Assembly: GCA_000349905.1 (NCBI GenBank)
Contig: KB722736.1
Span: 2,926,754-2,990,753, forward strand
Direction of reading: 5' to 3'
Source of the DNA: Volvariella volvacea V23
Taxonomy: Eukaryota; Basidiomycota; Agaricomycetes; Agaricales; Pluteaceae
Length of the DNA: 64,000 nucleotides
Numbering within the stretch: position 1 is the first letter of the stretch; each line of letters opens with the position of its first letter. Shown piece by piece: positions 10,727 to 23,300 of this stretch. The notes under the pieces are model-generated. The model ran no database searches, had not been told where the DNA came from, and saw only the letters and a list, made by a program, of their open reading frames with translations. The position numbers were made by a program, and so were the translations under genes.

Positions 10727-12311
10727 ATGGTTGCTGGAAGTTCTGTAATCACTGGCTATTATCGCTACACTGACATCTGGTTTGAATGGTGAATGCTCTT
10801 ACACGCTCTGTACTCTCCTCATCTCTCACACCATCCTCTAGGCATAAAGTACTCCCAAACCCTGAGGACGGTCGTCATCTGAAGGCCATTTTATGTGAGA
10901 TCGCCATACTTGTCGTACTCGAATTACTCTTATATCCAAGTTTAGCTCATGATGCGCTTGTTCACCCTGATCACCCATTGCATATCGAGGGCGTCGAAGG
11001 CGTCGAGTTGTTCATGGGTATGACCGTCCTCGTCTGTCCGAGGCCATTTGCATGAACTCGCAACCAGGCACATTCACCACAGGAGAGCTGCGCCTTTTGT
11101 TTTCTTCTGCTCAAGTCGACTATATTCGCTACTGGCTACATGCGATGAAACTTACGAAGGACCTAATCCCTGTGCCTTATTCCGACTGTCTGTTAACGAC
11201 TTCGGACCTGAAATATGTTTCCCGCGTGGTCTATCCGGATGGAAGGACTCTGCGTGCAGGAATCAAGGTTCGCATAAACATACTTTATATCCTGTACCAT
11301 GTTTGATCATGTCTTCTGGCAGCAAATTGACAAGAACAACAAGCGTTTGAAAGGAGCTAACCCTACACTTGCATCGCGTCGGCACACTTTTGAGCGTGTT
11401 CGGACATTATGGGGTGAACAGAAGGGCATGTGGTGTGCGCTTGACTTTGAAGCATGGGAGTACGAGCATCAGATCATCACCGAGTTCGGATGGGACTTGA
11501 TCTACTGGAAAGATAAGCAACCAGTCTACCAATTCGGACATTGGATTGTGGACGAATATCAGCAGTATAGAAACGGCAAGTATGTCCCTGATTGTCGATA
11601 TGTGAGTCGCTTTACTTCTCTCGAGCACGATAATAACGACAGCATAGAACTACAATTTCGGCGAGAGCGAGATTGTTCGAAAGACAGAATTCAAAAACAA
11701 AGTTTCATCACTTATTGCGGACTTGAAAAAGAACGGACCTGTATACCTTGTCTTTCACGATAACAATCAAGACATCAAGTAGGCATTAGCAACTGCCTAT
11801 TCCTTTTGAGGACTGAAGCACTTTTAGATACTTAAAGTCCACCATTCAGGTGCCACTGGATGACCTCAGCTACCTACTGCCCGATGATACGCCCACTAAC
11901 GGGGTCTTTGTGGTAGATACTGCGGATCTCTTTGCCGCTTTAGAGGGTGATTCGTCTAGCAATCGAAGAAGCCTCGATCGAATGTGCAAACACCTTCAAA
12001 TCCCCACCGAATACTTGCATAATGCCGGAAACGATGCTCATGTGAGTGGTACTCTTGAACTAAGCCAAAGGCTGATCAATCTCCAGTACACCTTGGAGGC
12101 CTTGAAGCTTATGGCCTCAGGTGACCCTGTAGACATCCAACGGGAGAAGAGATGGCCCAACAGAACAGGGGCAGGTCCTGGAGAGAATGCCATTAAGGTG
12201 CAATTTCATCCGTGGGAGGAAGACTCTGACTATTCAGATAATGAGGGAATTTCATACATGTCTGGATATGCGAAAGTCCCGGAAGCCGAGGGAATGGAGG
12301 AATCGGCTTAA
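10727..12311 (+). CDS. Gfd2/YDR514C-like protein with RNase H-type exonuclease fold (QIP-like)
   Basis: Seven exons: 10727-10788, 10842-11017, 11068-11267, 11323-11601, 11648-11778, 11828-12041, 12087-12311; 428 residues. The N-terminus reads YYRYTDIWFEW and later IEGVEGVELFMG-TFTTGELRLLF, joined by splicing; a simpler ATG at 11052 gives 354 residues. From about residue 180 a DEDD-type fold appears: ALDFEAWE (D and E of motif I), a beta-strand with FGW, VFHDNNQDIKYL (second Asp) and HNAGNDAHYTLEAL (third Asp plus downstream acidic site). This arrangement matches the Gfd2/YDR514C C-terminal domain and the QIP exonuclease of Neurospora silencing. Whether it is active, and whether it serves mRNA export or small-RNA trimming, is unknown. 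The C-terminus is acidic. The two upstream exons are my inference from frame and motif continuity. Confidence 0.78.
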
Positions 12312-12390
12312 AATCGCAGAGTTCGTGTCACCAGATATACTAACCAAGCATAGCGTGCGGATAGTCATTAAAAATCGTAGGAATAGATTA

Positions 12391-14131
12391 CTAGTTATTC
12401 TTCTTGGTCTCTTCTTCCCCTTCGTCCTCTTCGTCAGATCGCTCGTCTCCAGCTTCACTGGTCGTGAGAGCACTTTGGATCGAATTAGATGGGTGACATC
12501 CAGGTGAAGTGATAATACCTACCGGACCAAAATCCGTACCATAAGATAGTACCAGAACAAGTTGAGAAGTTGAAGGAGCACAAGGGGTACGAAGACTTGG
12601 TATTGCATCCACCATGGGAAATAGGTTCCATCCTTAAAACTCCATCGACGGGCAGCGAGGCTGGAATGGGTGTGACCTTAATGTTCTAAAAATACTAACA
12701 GAGACTTACGGAACAAGGTCAAACTCATTCCACACAGACCATAATATCCAAAGGTTGAGGTAATGACGGAAATAACTAGAGACAACTTTAAATCTTTCAA
12801 AACAAAGTGAGGAGTGAGGACTTACGTCCAGATCGCAAAGAAGACAACAAAGGAAACAACTTTGGCTCGTTCATATTGGATATAATTCAGCAGCTTGGAG
12901 AACTGCAAGCAAGATTACGGAACGACAGAAGGACATAAAGCGCAAAGAACGCACCGCTAGGAATGTGTCTGGAATATCCATACTTGCGTAAACGGCATTT
13001 CCGATCAGGGTGAGGTTGATGATATAGCTCCAACTGGGTGGAACCAATTAGAAGGGTTAGACTAGTGTAGAACAAGGCACCAACCCAACAAGCCATAGCG
13101 TAACGAGATGATGGGCGACGAGTTCCTTGTAATCCTTGCGAGGCTTTTCAAGGCCAAGCACTAAGACGATTAGTTGCTGACACCAATAGGCGGATTGCAT
13201 GAGATAATATCGTTTAAGCTCGGGCTTCATGTCCCAGTGGGGATAGTCTACGGCCGCAAATTGAGCACGGAATGATATAGTGAGAAAAGGATCGCACCGA
13301 TCCAGAAATACTCTGTGCGGTACCACCATGTTGGCAGTTGACTCATGATACGCTAAGGAGTTGGTGAGACGGAGCGGGATAGGTGAAAAATCAATCACGA
13401 ACGCAGCCCCAAGCACCGAATACGGCAAAATATACTAGGGCATACCCTTGCTCTCCGAACCTCTCTAGTTTGGCTTCCCGTTTGAGGCCGAAGGACCTTG
13501 CGATTCGCCTGGAGATGTTGACGGCAACGATTTGGCGAATCAGAGACCAGAAGACGACATAATAAGCAATAAATAGAAGGTCGCAATAACCCTTGGCATA
13601 GCGGGGATCATCTGGGGGAGATTCGGGAACTCGATGGGAGAGGAGGAAGAAGGGGGTGAAGGGGTTTTGCATGGCGAGCTTGAGGGGCTGAGATACCAGC
13701 TCCCAGACTGCGGCTAGAACGAGCGGTATGCAAAGAGTGAAAAGTGAGGTGCCTGGTGGGACATGGCATCAGGGCGCAGTGGTTGACGCCAGGAGTGAAG
13801 GACGCACTCGGTATGACTGCCCAACGAAGCCATGGGGAGACATAGCGGGGGCTGTGGGGGAACTTGTGGACGGGAGAGGCGGTTCTGGTCGGGGTCGGGG
13901 AGCCCAGGGGACTGGGAGGATGGAGGATGAGTGAGGAGGAGGAGGAGGTCAGAGTGACCATCACGTACGTCTGGGGCAAAAAGGGACCGGTGAGGTGGTG
14001 GGACGGGTCGTCTCTGCGCGGACGATGAGATTTTGGGGCAATATCTGGAAATTGGGCACATACTCGAGCGCCGTCTTGGACTTTTCGACACGATTCAGAC
14101 GTGGTTTCCGTTTTTGTGGAGAGGAAGTCAT
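12391..14131 (-). CDS. LAG1: Ceramide synthase (Lag1, TLC domain)
   Basis: Eleven exons: 14131-14064, 14013-13969, 13911-13808, 13752-13403, 13352-13298, 13247-13085, 13033-12955, 12902-12826, 12775-12710, 12660-12523, 12472-12391; 408 residues. Splicing reconstructs a clean N-terminus (MTSSPQKRKPRL ... EDDPSHHLTGPFLPQTPLGS). The TLC domain includes the Lag1 motif: HHLVTLWLVGWSYIINLT followed by MDIPDTFLA, with the paired catalytic histidines. At least six hydrophobic segments are visible, and the C-terminus is acidic (DEEDEGEEE) with terminal KKNN, a possible ER-retrieval-type tail. The enzyme acylates sphingoid bases with acyl-CoA in the ER membrane. The first three exons sit in proline-rich sequence where several other frames are open; the model was chosen because phases and motifs agree. 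Head-to-head with the Rex-like gene, 88 bp apart. Confidence 0.92.
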
Positions 14132-14219
14132 GACAAGACACAAAATTACCGCCGACATGACCATTTATGGATTTAAACAGACATTCTCACGCCTATGCAG
14201 CATCCTGCCATTGGCACCA
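14132..14219. promoter_or_regulatory. Very short divergent promoter, LAG1 / Rex-like exonuclease
   Basis: Only 88 bp lie between the two start codons. The transcripts' 5' ends very likely overlap or use a common core promoter. Confidence 0.45.
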
Positions 14220-16104
14220 ATGTTTTCATCCCTCGGCCTCTTCAAGACGCTGCCCTGTCCAGACAGCGACAAGTGCCCCAGGTCTCCCTGTCTCTTCTCC
14301 CACAACCCCCACCACTCCTCCTCTCGTCCCCTCGTTCCCCCACCCATCCAAGCCCCAGCCCCCCACCCACCACCCACCGTCCCAGCCAAGCGCCCTATCA
14401 TCACCACCCCCCTGCGCCCAGCTACCCCAGCTACCCCAGAACCACCCCGCAAGCTGCAGAGAGTTGGCCCAGTCAAAGCCTCGTCTGCAGTGCCCTCCGC
14501 TTCCAACGCAAATGTGCGTTGCATCTCCCGCAGTCATTCCTTCCTTCCTGACTTGGCCCTCAGAATGGTCCTCCTGTCCTCAAAGTCAATCCCGCAACCT
14601 CCAAGGTTGCGTTGCCTGTCCGGCAGGTAGGGATGATCAAGTAATGTCGCTTCGCTGATCGAGCCAGGCTAGGCGTTGCTCAAGACCCTCTATGATCATT
14701 TCGTCATCCTGTATCGAGCTATCTTACCCATTGCTCCTTCTTTGGCTGCGGAGCACGCGTTGAGGCAGGAAGAAGAGGTTTATAATAAATCGACCAAGCT
14801 CACATATCGTAACGTACATGCCCGTCTTTCCGTTCTTGCGTTTTCTTCCTTCATACTTTGTTCAGGCAGTTATTCAGTGCGTCGCCGCATTGAAGCGTCG
14901 TACCCCGCCGGACTCGCTCTCACACCCCGCTGTTGGGACAGAAGACGATATTGTCGCTCGTGAAGAGGCAAAGAAGTCTCTCAACGCCATCCACCTCACA
15001 AGAGAGGTGTTGCAGCTACACACTCATTCTCTGCAGGAGCTCGAGAAGTGGGGATACTTCCTTACCGTCCCAGATGGGCCAGGCGGTGAGGAGCCTAGCT
15101 TGGAGGGAAAAATAGCCAAATGTGAGCGATGCGGCGAGCGGTTCACGGTGAAGCGTATGGAGGAGGCTGATACCTGCACGCACCATTGGGGGAAACCCTT
15201 AACGACAAGCGTCAGTGGTGTGTTTATTCTCTCCTCCCCGTACCACGCCCGCAATTGATCGAAGAATAGGAGAGAAAACACGCATCTATTCTTGTTGTTC
15301 GAGACCTATAAGCGATGGTGGAGGATGCGCGACAGGGCCCCATGTCTTTCAGGATACAGAGCTCGAGGTCTTGCATTCCCGTCATCCGTTCTCCAAGTTG
15401 CGGCCCCATACCCCTGATTCTAATACTTTAGACGTAGTAGCGATTGATTGCGAGATGATATGCACAACCGGTGGCACAAGAGTTGCTCGGGTGTCTATTG
15501 TGGATGGACTCAGTAAGAGGGTATTCGATGAATTGGTTCGAATGGACGATGGGGTGGAAGTTGTGTATGTATTTCTCGTCTTTGGGTTCTCATTTGTCTG
15601 ATTATCTCTAACAGTGACTACATTACTCGTTTTTCGGGTATTACCCCAGAGGAGCATGCAAAAGCGGTGCTACCGTTGGCCTCCATTCGCAAGTCTTTGG
15701 ATTCGCTCATGGATGATAACACCATCATCATAGGGCATGCATTGGAGAATGACCTTAAGACACTGCGCATCATACATGACAAGTGCGTGGATACGGCGAT
15801 CCTATTCCCTCATAGAAGGGGATCGCCATACAGACGCGCACTCAAGGAACTGTGAGTATACATCTAATTCTATTTGCACATCTACTCACCCATTTACTCT
15901 AGGGTTCGTGAGCACCTTGAACGGGTTATTCAAACAGGCGATTCCACAACCGGACATTCCTCTCTCGAGGATGCCACTGCCACGCTCGACCTGGTGCGGC
16001 GGTATGTTTTGAACGCATCCAAATCCAAATCCAAACCTGGTTCCCAGAATAGTAAATCCTTTGCTTCCGGACTCCCATCATCTGTGTCGCCCAATGTTTC
16101 GTAG
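14220..16104 (+). CDS. RNA exonuclease of the Rex1/Rex3 (REXO1) family
   Basis: Seven exons: 14220-14513, 14564-14626, 14673-14813, 14866-15217, 15270-15564, 15615-15851, 15903-16104; 527 residues. An N-terminal CCCH-like finger (PCPDSDKCPRSPCLFSH) is followed by a Pro-rich linker. A middle Cys cluster (KCERCGERF then CTHHWGK and YSCCSRP) is the zinc-binding region seen in Rex3-type proteins. The DEDDh nuclease core is intact: VVAIDCEM (D, E), IGHALENDL (D), and HSSLEDATATLDL (H and final D). Family role: 3'-5' trimming of structured RNAs such as RNase MRP RNA, U5 and 7S RNA in the nucleus. Closest to Rex3 by architecture; REX1 is an alternative. It converges with the PHAF1-like gene, 140 bp away. 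Confidence 0.86.
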
Positions 16105-16244
16105 TGCACATTGATTTCGTTTGCTTTTATCCAATAGGAGATAAATTAGATTGGAATACAAAAAAATACATTGCCCCAAAGCAGCTGTGTTACATCTACC
16201 ATGCATTATATAACCATCCGATTGAAGATTGAGACCGCTTTTGA

Positions 16245-17748
16245 TTAGAAAAGGGTTAGTGATGCGACTTGCGAAGATTCGGTGACCTCTACGACAATTC
16301 CATCGTAACCATGTACTAGGGAGTAGTTTCCTTCATTGTGACATTGAATGGAGTAAAACGCAGGACTTACATTGTGTCAAAGAACTGGGAAGAGTTACGT
16401 GGTCTTCGTCATCTGTCCTGTCAAGGACCATTGATGCAGGGGGCTCACGAGGTCCCAGGAAGTGGCTGATAGTTTCAAACTAGTGGCTCTCTTGTTTGCC
16501 GTATCCCCCATCTAGCAATGCACAACTTACCCGATCGTAGAAACGCTTCCGTGGTGGGGTATCTGTGATCCATTACTTAGAGTCGTGTTGAGAGTAGACA
16601 TGCTCGTCGATGTTACCATCCTCATCATCCTCTGGCAGGCCTTCAATCTCCCAGACACACCGCTTGTAACGTTGGAATAACGGGGAACCAGGCTATAGAT
16701 TGTTAAGACCCCGGAATCGTGATAGCAGCACTACAACTCACGATATTTGTGTGCAAGATGACCTTCTTGACTGTATGCATCTTCCCTGACAACAGAAAGT
16801 CCAGTCCGTATTGGAAATAATTGTAGAAATCTGTGTGAAGAATCGTGTATTAATCTAAGCAAAGCCCTCAGAGTACCCCTTACATTCAGACTCTGGTTCA
16901 TCCGTTGCGGTGGCATGCGAGTGAATTGTCATTCTCTCATCGTCTTTGTAATACACTCGCAGTGGAGGGCCAAGGTCTAAAGTTAAATCTTGCGCTGTCG
17001 TTTCACCAAGTCGAATGTGAATAGGAGGTGTCGACTTTGGATAGAACTGCAGCGTAACACCTTCGTGGATCTAATAGTAGCCCCTGAATAAACGATGAAG
17101 TGCAGGACACAAGCGGTACGCCACCTTTGCTGTTGCATGCGCCAAGTCGCCGTACATAACAGGGCACTCTGCAACCTCGTCCAGAGCATCGACATTCTTG
17201 CCATCGTTATCCTTCTGCGAGATGAGGACACGTTTCACCTCTTGCAATTTATCCTCCGTATGGGGCCCTTTCAACGCCTCGCTCATTCCATCCTCCTCAA
17301 AACTAAACCACAAGCCAGGATATCGCAAGTCATCTCCTGGATACGTAGGACCAAAGGTCCGGCTGACACCTACCCGTCTTAATACCTCATCCATGGATGA
17401 GAGTACCGTCTCTTTGTATCTTAGCGTCACAGGAGGGTTGGGATCGCGGAGCTTCCGCAGACAGATGGTGTGAAGCCGTTGGTGTATGCCTGAGAACAGC
17501 AAATCGAGGTGGGGGCGAACGTGAATGACGACGGGTGTTGTTGCTGATGTGTCCGGGTCGTACTTGATGTCGACCTGAGGGAATCTGTGGTAATTGCTGC
17601 GAAGAAGATCGAGCACTGTCCACAGCGATGAGCCTGTGGGACTTGGGCTGAGCGGGATGCAGTGACGGCGGTAGAGATTGGTGGTACCTATCTCAAACAT
17701 CCCAAGACCAGAGCCGGGTCGTATGTCGAGATCCAGAGTTGGGAGCAT
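16245..17748 (-). CDS. PHAF1/UPF0183-family protein (C16orf70-like)
   Basis: Eight exons: 17748-17688, 17633-17125, 17070-16884, 16830-16742, 16692-16617, 16562-16531, 16479-16371, 16315-16245; 377 residues. The N-terminal LDLDIRPGSGLGMFEIG, the VDIKYD segment, the central YPGLWFSFEEDG and the C-terminal HGYDGIVVEVTESSQVASLTLF are the UPF0183 signatures in the right order. In animals the family member PHAF1 associates with autophagosomal membranes through phosphoinositides. Function in fungi is not established to my knowledge. The sixth exon is only 32 nt. It is divergent with DPB2; 136 bp between the start codons. Confidence 0.85.
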
Positions 17749-17884
17749 GGTCTCTTGAGTCAGTGGTGGCTCTGCTGTCGCTGGCTTGATTCGCTGGCTC
17801 CTCACTCGACGTCGCCCAAGCCGGAACCCGGAGCGGAGGAATCCACGTGGATGACCACATCCGGTCACTCATCCTACGACCCCC
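17749..17884. promoter_or_regulatory. Divergent promoter, PHAF1-like / DPB2
   Basis: 136 bp between start codons on opposite strands. No specific element recognised. Confidence 0.4.
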
Positions 17885-19993
17885 ATGGACAGTCGAAAGA
17901 GGCTGATTTTGAAGGTATCCTCGACACAACCGTGCCCAGGCCGGATTAATCACCCACCACCAGGTCTTTCGCAAATACAGCTACTCACTCTCACCAGATG
18001 TAATCCAGTTTCTGGAGGAAATCCTAATCGAGCACGAAATCGAAGATGCCGATATAGAGTACAGTCTAGAAACACTCGCAAAGGAATACAGTAAACAGGA
18101 CGGTAAAGCATCCCGTTTTCTATACATTGGCGACTTTACATATCGTGTCCAGATGCCGAAATGAAAATATCTCTCGAGATACTCCAAAGAGTATACCAGT
18201 CGCTGCAAGATTCGGGACAGAGGCCCGAGCTAGAGAAGGAGATCCTAGACCCAGACAGTCACCTTTATTTTGTTGACGCGTTCGAAATGCCGAGGTGGCA
18301 TTGGTCGTCTGAGAGAGGAACATTTGAAAGGTAAGTGACATAACCCATCGTGTGCGCGGATTGGAGTCTGAATGCTTTCAGAGTAGTTGCACCTCTTACG
18401 GTATCTGGCTCTCCAGAGTCCCGGGTGATGGCTGTTCGCAACAGGCTGGATATCATCAAGCAGTGTGTCCTGAGGAATGAGCACTTTGCGCCCTCGACGT
18501 TGCCCTCCCGGGATCGAGAGCGTCTCGTGACTGTAGGTAACGATTCGTGGGTGGCTCAGCAACACTCATATATAACGGTATAGTTAAGGTCCACGAAGCA
18601 ACTACTTGGCCGTCCTGGGGAGCGTTTTCTTTTGCTTGGCATGTTGGCACATAACCAGGAGGGAAAGATCTGTCTGGAAGATGCAGACGGAAGCGTAGTG
18701 CTGGATTTCTCAAAGCTGGTACGTCCTCCATTCCTTTCTTCCTAATTTTTCAGACTTGACTGGTGTCCTTCAGGATGAACCAGGCGATGGTCTCTTCACT
18801 GAGGGTTGTTTTGCTCTCGTGGAAGGTGAATACACAAACGAGGCAACGTTGGAAATCATAGCTATTGGACAGCCGCCATGCGAACCACGCGAAGTTGCGC
18901 GGTAATTCTGATACTAATTCTTACTGGTACTTTGAAGCTCATTGTACATCAGATCTATATACGGTCACATCGATTTTTTAGGGAAAGGATCGACTTCTTT
19001 GATGGAGGATGTAAGTCGCGTTTGTCATATCGCACTATTTTCACTCTCTAACACGCTTTCAGACGCAATGGGCTATCGGAGTGCAAAATGAATTACCAGA
19101 TCTGCACTTTTTCTTCCTATCCGATGTGTGGCTAGACCATCCTCGCACATTGCCTGGCTTGCAAAAACTGTTGGATAACTGCATTGAGAACAATTTCATT
19201 CCGAGAGTGATTGTTTTGTGTGGTAATTTTACAACACATTCGCTCGTCCATGGTGATAGTCGTGATCTACAGAGATACCAAGGTACGTCTCTTCCTTGGA
19301 TGCTCGCCTACTTATCGACCCTATTGCAGAAAGCTTTGACTCCTTGGCGGATCTGATTGCCTCCTATCCACTAATAACTCGAGGAACACATTTCGTGTTC
19401 GTCCCTGGTCCACTGGACCTGACAGTGAATTCGGTATTGCCCCGTATGCCCATCATGTCGTCTTTCACAACACGTCTCAGAGCCAAGATACCAAAAGTTT
19501 ATTTTGCTTCAAACCCATGTCGTATCAAGTTCTTCAATCAAGAGCTCATTGTATTCCGAGAAGATGTCATGTCAAGGATGCTCAGAAATATAATTGGGGT
19601 GAAGCCCAACGTACGAAGTGATGACTTGAAGCGATACGTGAGCCCTCTTGTTTCTTTTCAAATGGGTTGATCTTGAGTTGTACTCCTTTAGCTCGTTCAG
19701 TCCATCCTTGACCAGGGTCACCTCTGCCCGTTGACGATCAATATACAGCCCGTTTTGCCAGATTACGACCATACCATGCGATTGTATCCACTTCCTACTG
19801 CTGTGAGTATTCTCGATTTCCAGGGTCGTAAGTCACTCTGCGCACCGTATATCAGGTGATTCTGGCGGATAAATACGACAGCTACAAAATCACGTATACT
19901 GGCTGTCATGTTTTCAACCCAGGAAGATTCATTGGCAGCTCGTACACGTTCTCCACATACAAGCCCGCAGAATCCAATTCTGAGGAATGGTAA
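17885..19993 (+). CDS. DPB2: DNA polymerase epsilon subunit B (Dpb2)
   Basis: Eleven exons: 17885-17914, 17964-18102, 18153-18330, 18382-18532, 18584-18718, 18774-18901, 18953-19010, 19063-19282, 19330-19637, 19692-19802, 19856-19993; 531 residues. The N-terminal helical domain ([19 protein letters not shown]) is followed by an OB fold ([22 protein letters not shown]) and a calcineurin-like phosphoesterase fold ([26 protein letters not shown]), which in B subunits is catalytically dead. The C-terminus ends with the family HVFNPGRF segment. Dpb2 anchors the leading-strand polymerase to the CMG helicase. Exon 1 is 30 nt ([10 protein letters not shown]). The length is within the range for this subunit. 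Confidence 0.93.
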
Positions 19994-20373
19994 GCACGGT
20001 AGCATCAATAGATCGTTTATTTATTTATTGCAACTTGCCTCCTGCGCTCAAGCGTCCTAGAGATGGATGAGGAGTAGTAGCACACCTTGAGGCGGCCTTG
20101 GGCTGTAAGCCAAGTAATTACGTAATCAATAGTTCATTGTAACCGATCCGAGGAGGCCATCGTAAACCGTGAACTTGACACTTCTTCCATGTACTGAAAA
20201 CATACAAGCGTGCCCCCAACTGGAGCTCCATCAACCACACTATCCTTCCTTCTCTTCCTTGCCATAAGGACCACACCCAACCCAACTTCACACCAATCAA
20301 GCCTTGCGGCACCTGTATATCTGTGAGTCGCTGCGACATGTTGCAGGAGTGTACTCAACCGAACTTGTAGTCC
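19994..20373. promoter_or_regulatory. Intergenic region upstream of the BLTP2 gene
   Basis: 380 bp between the DPB2 stop and the BLTP2 ATG, same strand. A TTTATTTATTTATT stretch near 20013 could terminate DPB2. The rest must include the BLTP2 promoter. Antisense open frames here have no recognisable similarity. Confidence 0.4.
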
Positions 20374-23300
20374 ATGGCTATCTTTTCCTTTCCTTCATTT
20401 TTACAACTTCTCGGTATCCTATTCATCAGTAATCCTCAGCACTCCTTGTGGACGTCGGCGCTTTTGTGGATAGTCCGAATTGCCACATGGTCGCTGTTAT
20501 TGAGAACCTACTTTTTCCCTTGGATGGTCTCACTACTATCCAAACACATACGCATTCAGAGCTTAAGCTTTCGCTCAGTTCGTGGTCTTTATGTCAGTGG
20601 GGGCTCTCAAACATGGCGTATTGACCGAGTTACCTATGCATGGCGTTCAAGACGGCTCCAAATCAAAATATACAACTTGAAGCTCGAGTTCCAAGAATCT
20701 AAAAGGGTTCATGCATCACCTCCGCGTCGCCATATCCGACATCTCACACTAGCAGACTTTGCACCATCTCCGATGGCATACCGTCTATGGTCGCTCCTAT
20801 CTAGCACCTTCGCACTGTTCGAGCCATATTTGCGCCCATTGGTCCGGGTTTGTGTCGTGGCGGCTCTTAGAGTGTTTATCGGGTGGCTTCCTGCTATTGC
20901 TGAAGCAATTGAATTTGACTTATACGATACGGCTCTATCTCCAGCCAACATGCCCAAAGTCCAATTGATCGCTGACACCATTCGGCTTCACACCAATATC
21001 AAATATACACACATCGCTAGTCGCGCACCCAGCGTAGACACAACACGGACGCCGTGGTTCCCAATTTCACGTCCCCAGTATGGGATGGCAATTCTGAAGG
21101 ATCGTTTATCTGCTGGATTCAAGCGTTCGTTGAATAAAGCGTGGGGCGCAACCCAAGTAACGGTCACACTCAACCTCTTATTTGAAGGTTTAAATGGTGT
21201 TATGCCCGCGTGGGTTGCAACAGGTAGGCTTGGCTTTTGTGATATTTGCAACCGCGTAGTGACATCTGAACGTAGCTGCAGAGGATACGGCGAAGTTCTT
21301 CAGCATGCCTGGCTCGATGAGCTTCGATGCATCTGTGCGTTTCAATCCGCAGGAGACGAAATTTCATGCACATAGCCTGACAACGATCCTGAAAATCGGC
21401 GATTGCACCCTAGATTTGGATGGTTTGCGCTCACTCCTTCAAGTCCTCCAGGAAGCGCGACGGAAGCCAATGTCAACCTCACCTAAACCCCCGGCACACA
21501 CACCCTCTTTCTTGATTCCAGAACCTGGACATACGCAACAGTTGTGTGATTCTCCGACCTCCACAACGAACCCGCAGGAGTTCCCGCTTCCAAGCACAAA
21601 ACATGTTCGTAATGGCTCTAATTCCCCATTGCTTGATGCCGTTTCGGTAAGCCCTCTATACTCTAAATCAGCTCTATTTAACACCACCTAGTCGCTCCGA
21701 GGCTCAAGGAGGCAAGCATTACGCAATTATTCGAAACTGCGAAATGCCAAGAAGAATGTATGCCTACTCACATCTATCTGGATTCAATCTCATCCCAATA
21801 TTTAGTCCATATTATCGACCTTGAAGGCATTTACCATTGAATTATCGAAAATTTCCATGCACGGCCACCTAGCCCAATCAGAAGCCGTTCATGGTGTTGT
21901 GGAATCTATTACCTTCACTGCCTCCCTGAGCAATCCGTTGCAAAATCCTTTACATTGCCGGTGGCTGGGTAAAAGTCATTATAATGATTGTTTTGACCCC
22001 GATGCCTACGATGTACGCTTCTCGACAAGGGGTGTAATGATCACGATGGAGGAATCTGGACCAGCTAGCCTCCAAATCCCCTTGCTCGTCATACAACCCT
22101 TAAAGCTACAATTGCTGCTTTCACAATGGCCTTCACCTTGGCTTCAGCCTGGAATGTTCCTTGCTAATGATCCTAATGCAGCCTTACTCGTCATCGATGG
22201 GCGGGTGGACGGTGTACAATGCACAGAGAGTTTCTCTCATTTATCTAAATTGGTCGCCAGTTTACCTCGTCAAGTCGATGATCCCTCCCAATCCCACCCC
22301 CAGTACCGTCTCCCCGTTCCGCGTCTCATTGTCAATCTCCAATGCGGCCCAGTTGCAGCTCAACTAGTCCAGTGTCAAGCTGGTTCGCCAGATATTTCGG
22401 CGCTCGAGGCTAGAACTGATGGTTTTGTCATTTGGTTGACATCTCGCTTTGATGAAGGAAAACATCCCCACCCCGAACTAATTGCCTTTAACTTGTCCAC
22501 ATTTTATATGGGTATCGACTATTCGTTCGTTCTCAAACCTCTTTTCGTCCGCGCTCGGACAAAGGGGGCATCTGAACTGATTCATATGCATACTTTCGCT
22601 GCTCAAGACCCGGCCTATATGGAAGATCCCGCTTTTCTATCCATGGAGACGCTGGAGGTGACTGGATATGGTCGCGGGGTGGCGACTTCAAGTGATGGAC
22701 CGGACTCACATTCGTTGCTTGATGTAACATCCCTCACCTTCGACATGCATTGCTCCGCCGATGCAATATGCTTCGAATTATGGCACCCAGGTGTTATTAA
22801 TTACTTATCATTGCTTGGCAATCTCGTACTCTTGCGATCAAAGCCGCGGGCTAGGAGATCCACAAAAAAGCTTACCGTAGGCGGTTTTTCAGCAGTGGTA
22901 ACGATCCCGCGTTTCGTTGTATTCGTCACATCACCCGATCTCAATCCAAACGATGCTATGGAACTGTCAAGAGGTTTTGCATTCCACTCCGGGATATCAG
23001 TTCAATATTCCGCAATTTGTCCTCAATATATCGACCACTTTCAGCACCACAGCCGTTTGGCTCAGCTTCGTGAAGAACTTCTCCTTCCTCCACTTCCCAT
23101 CTCTAGTGCTCTAGGTGCATCCAAAGGGGCCAATTGCACCGAAGAGGCAACATTCTTGAGAGCATCACTATTCGAGGTGGTTGTTCGTAGTGCGGTCTCC
23201 ACAAAACTTTTCCCGGATGACCCATTCATTGCTGAACGCGACGATCCACGCTTTATTCAGCAAGAGTTCCTGCGTATCCCGAGTGCACGGATTGACGTTC

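Noticed and set aside
10700..10790. tRNA-like stretch (GCATCGTTGGCATAATGG)
   Set aside because: No B box, no acceptor stem or cloverleaf; the ATG in it starts the Gfd2-like gene.
11052..11055. ATG 11052 as the start of the Gfd2-like gene
   Set aside because: It works in frame, but two upstream exons (10727-10788 and 10842-11017) splice into the same frame and yield sensible protein, so I prefer the longer model; 11052 remains a fallback.
13608..14141. Long Pro/Ser-rich minus-strand frames at the LAG1 5' end taken as one exon
   Set aside because: Three frames are open because of C-rich composition. Splicing with GTATGT and GTACGT donors reconstructs a conserved N-terminus, which single-frame reading does not.
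14165..14658. Overlapping open frames on both strands at 14165-14658
   Set aside because: They are shadows of the proline-rich linker of the Rex-like gene.
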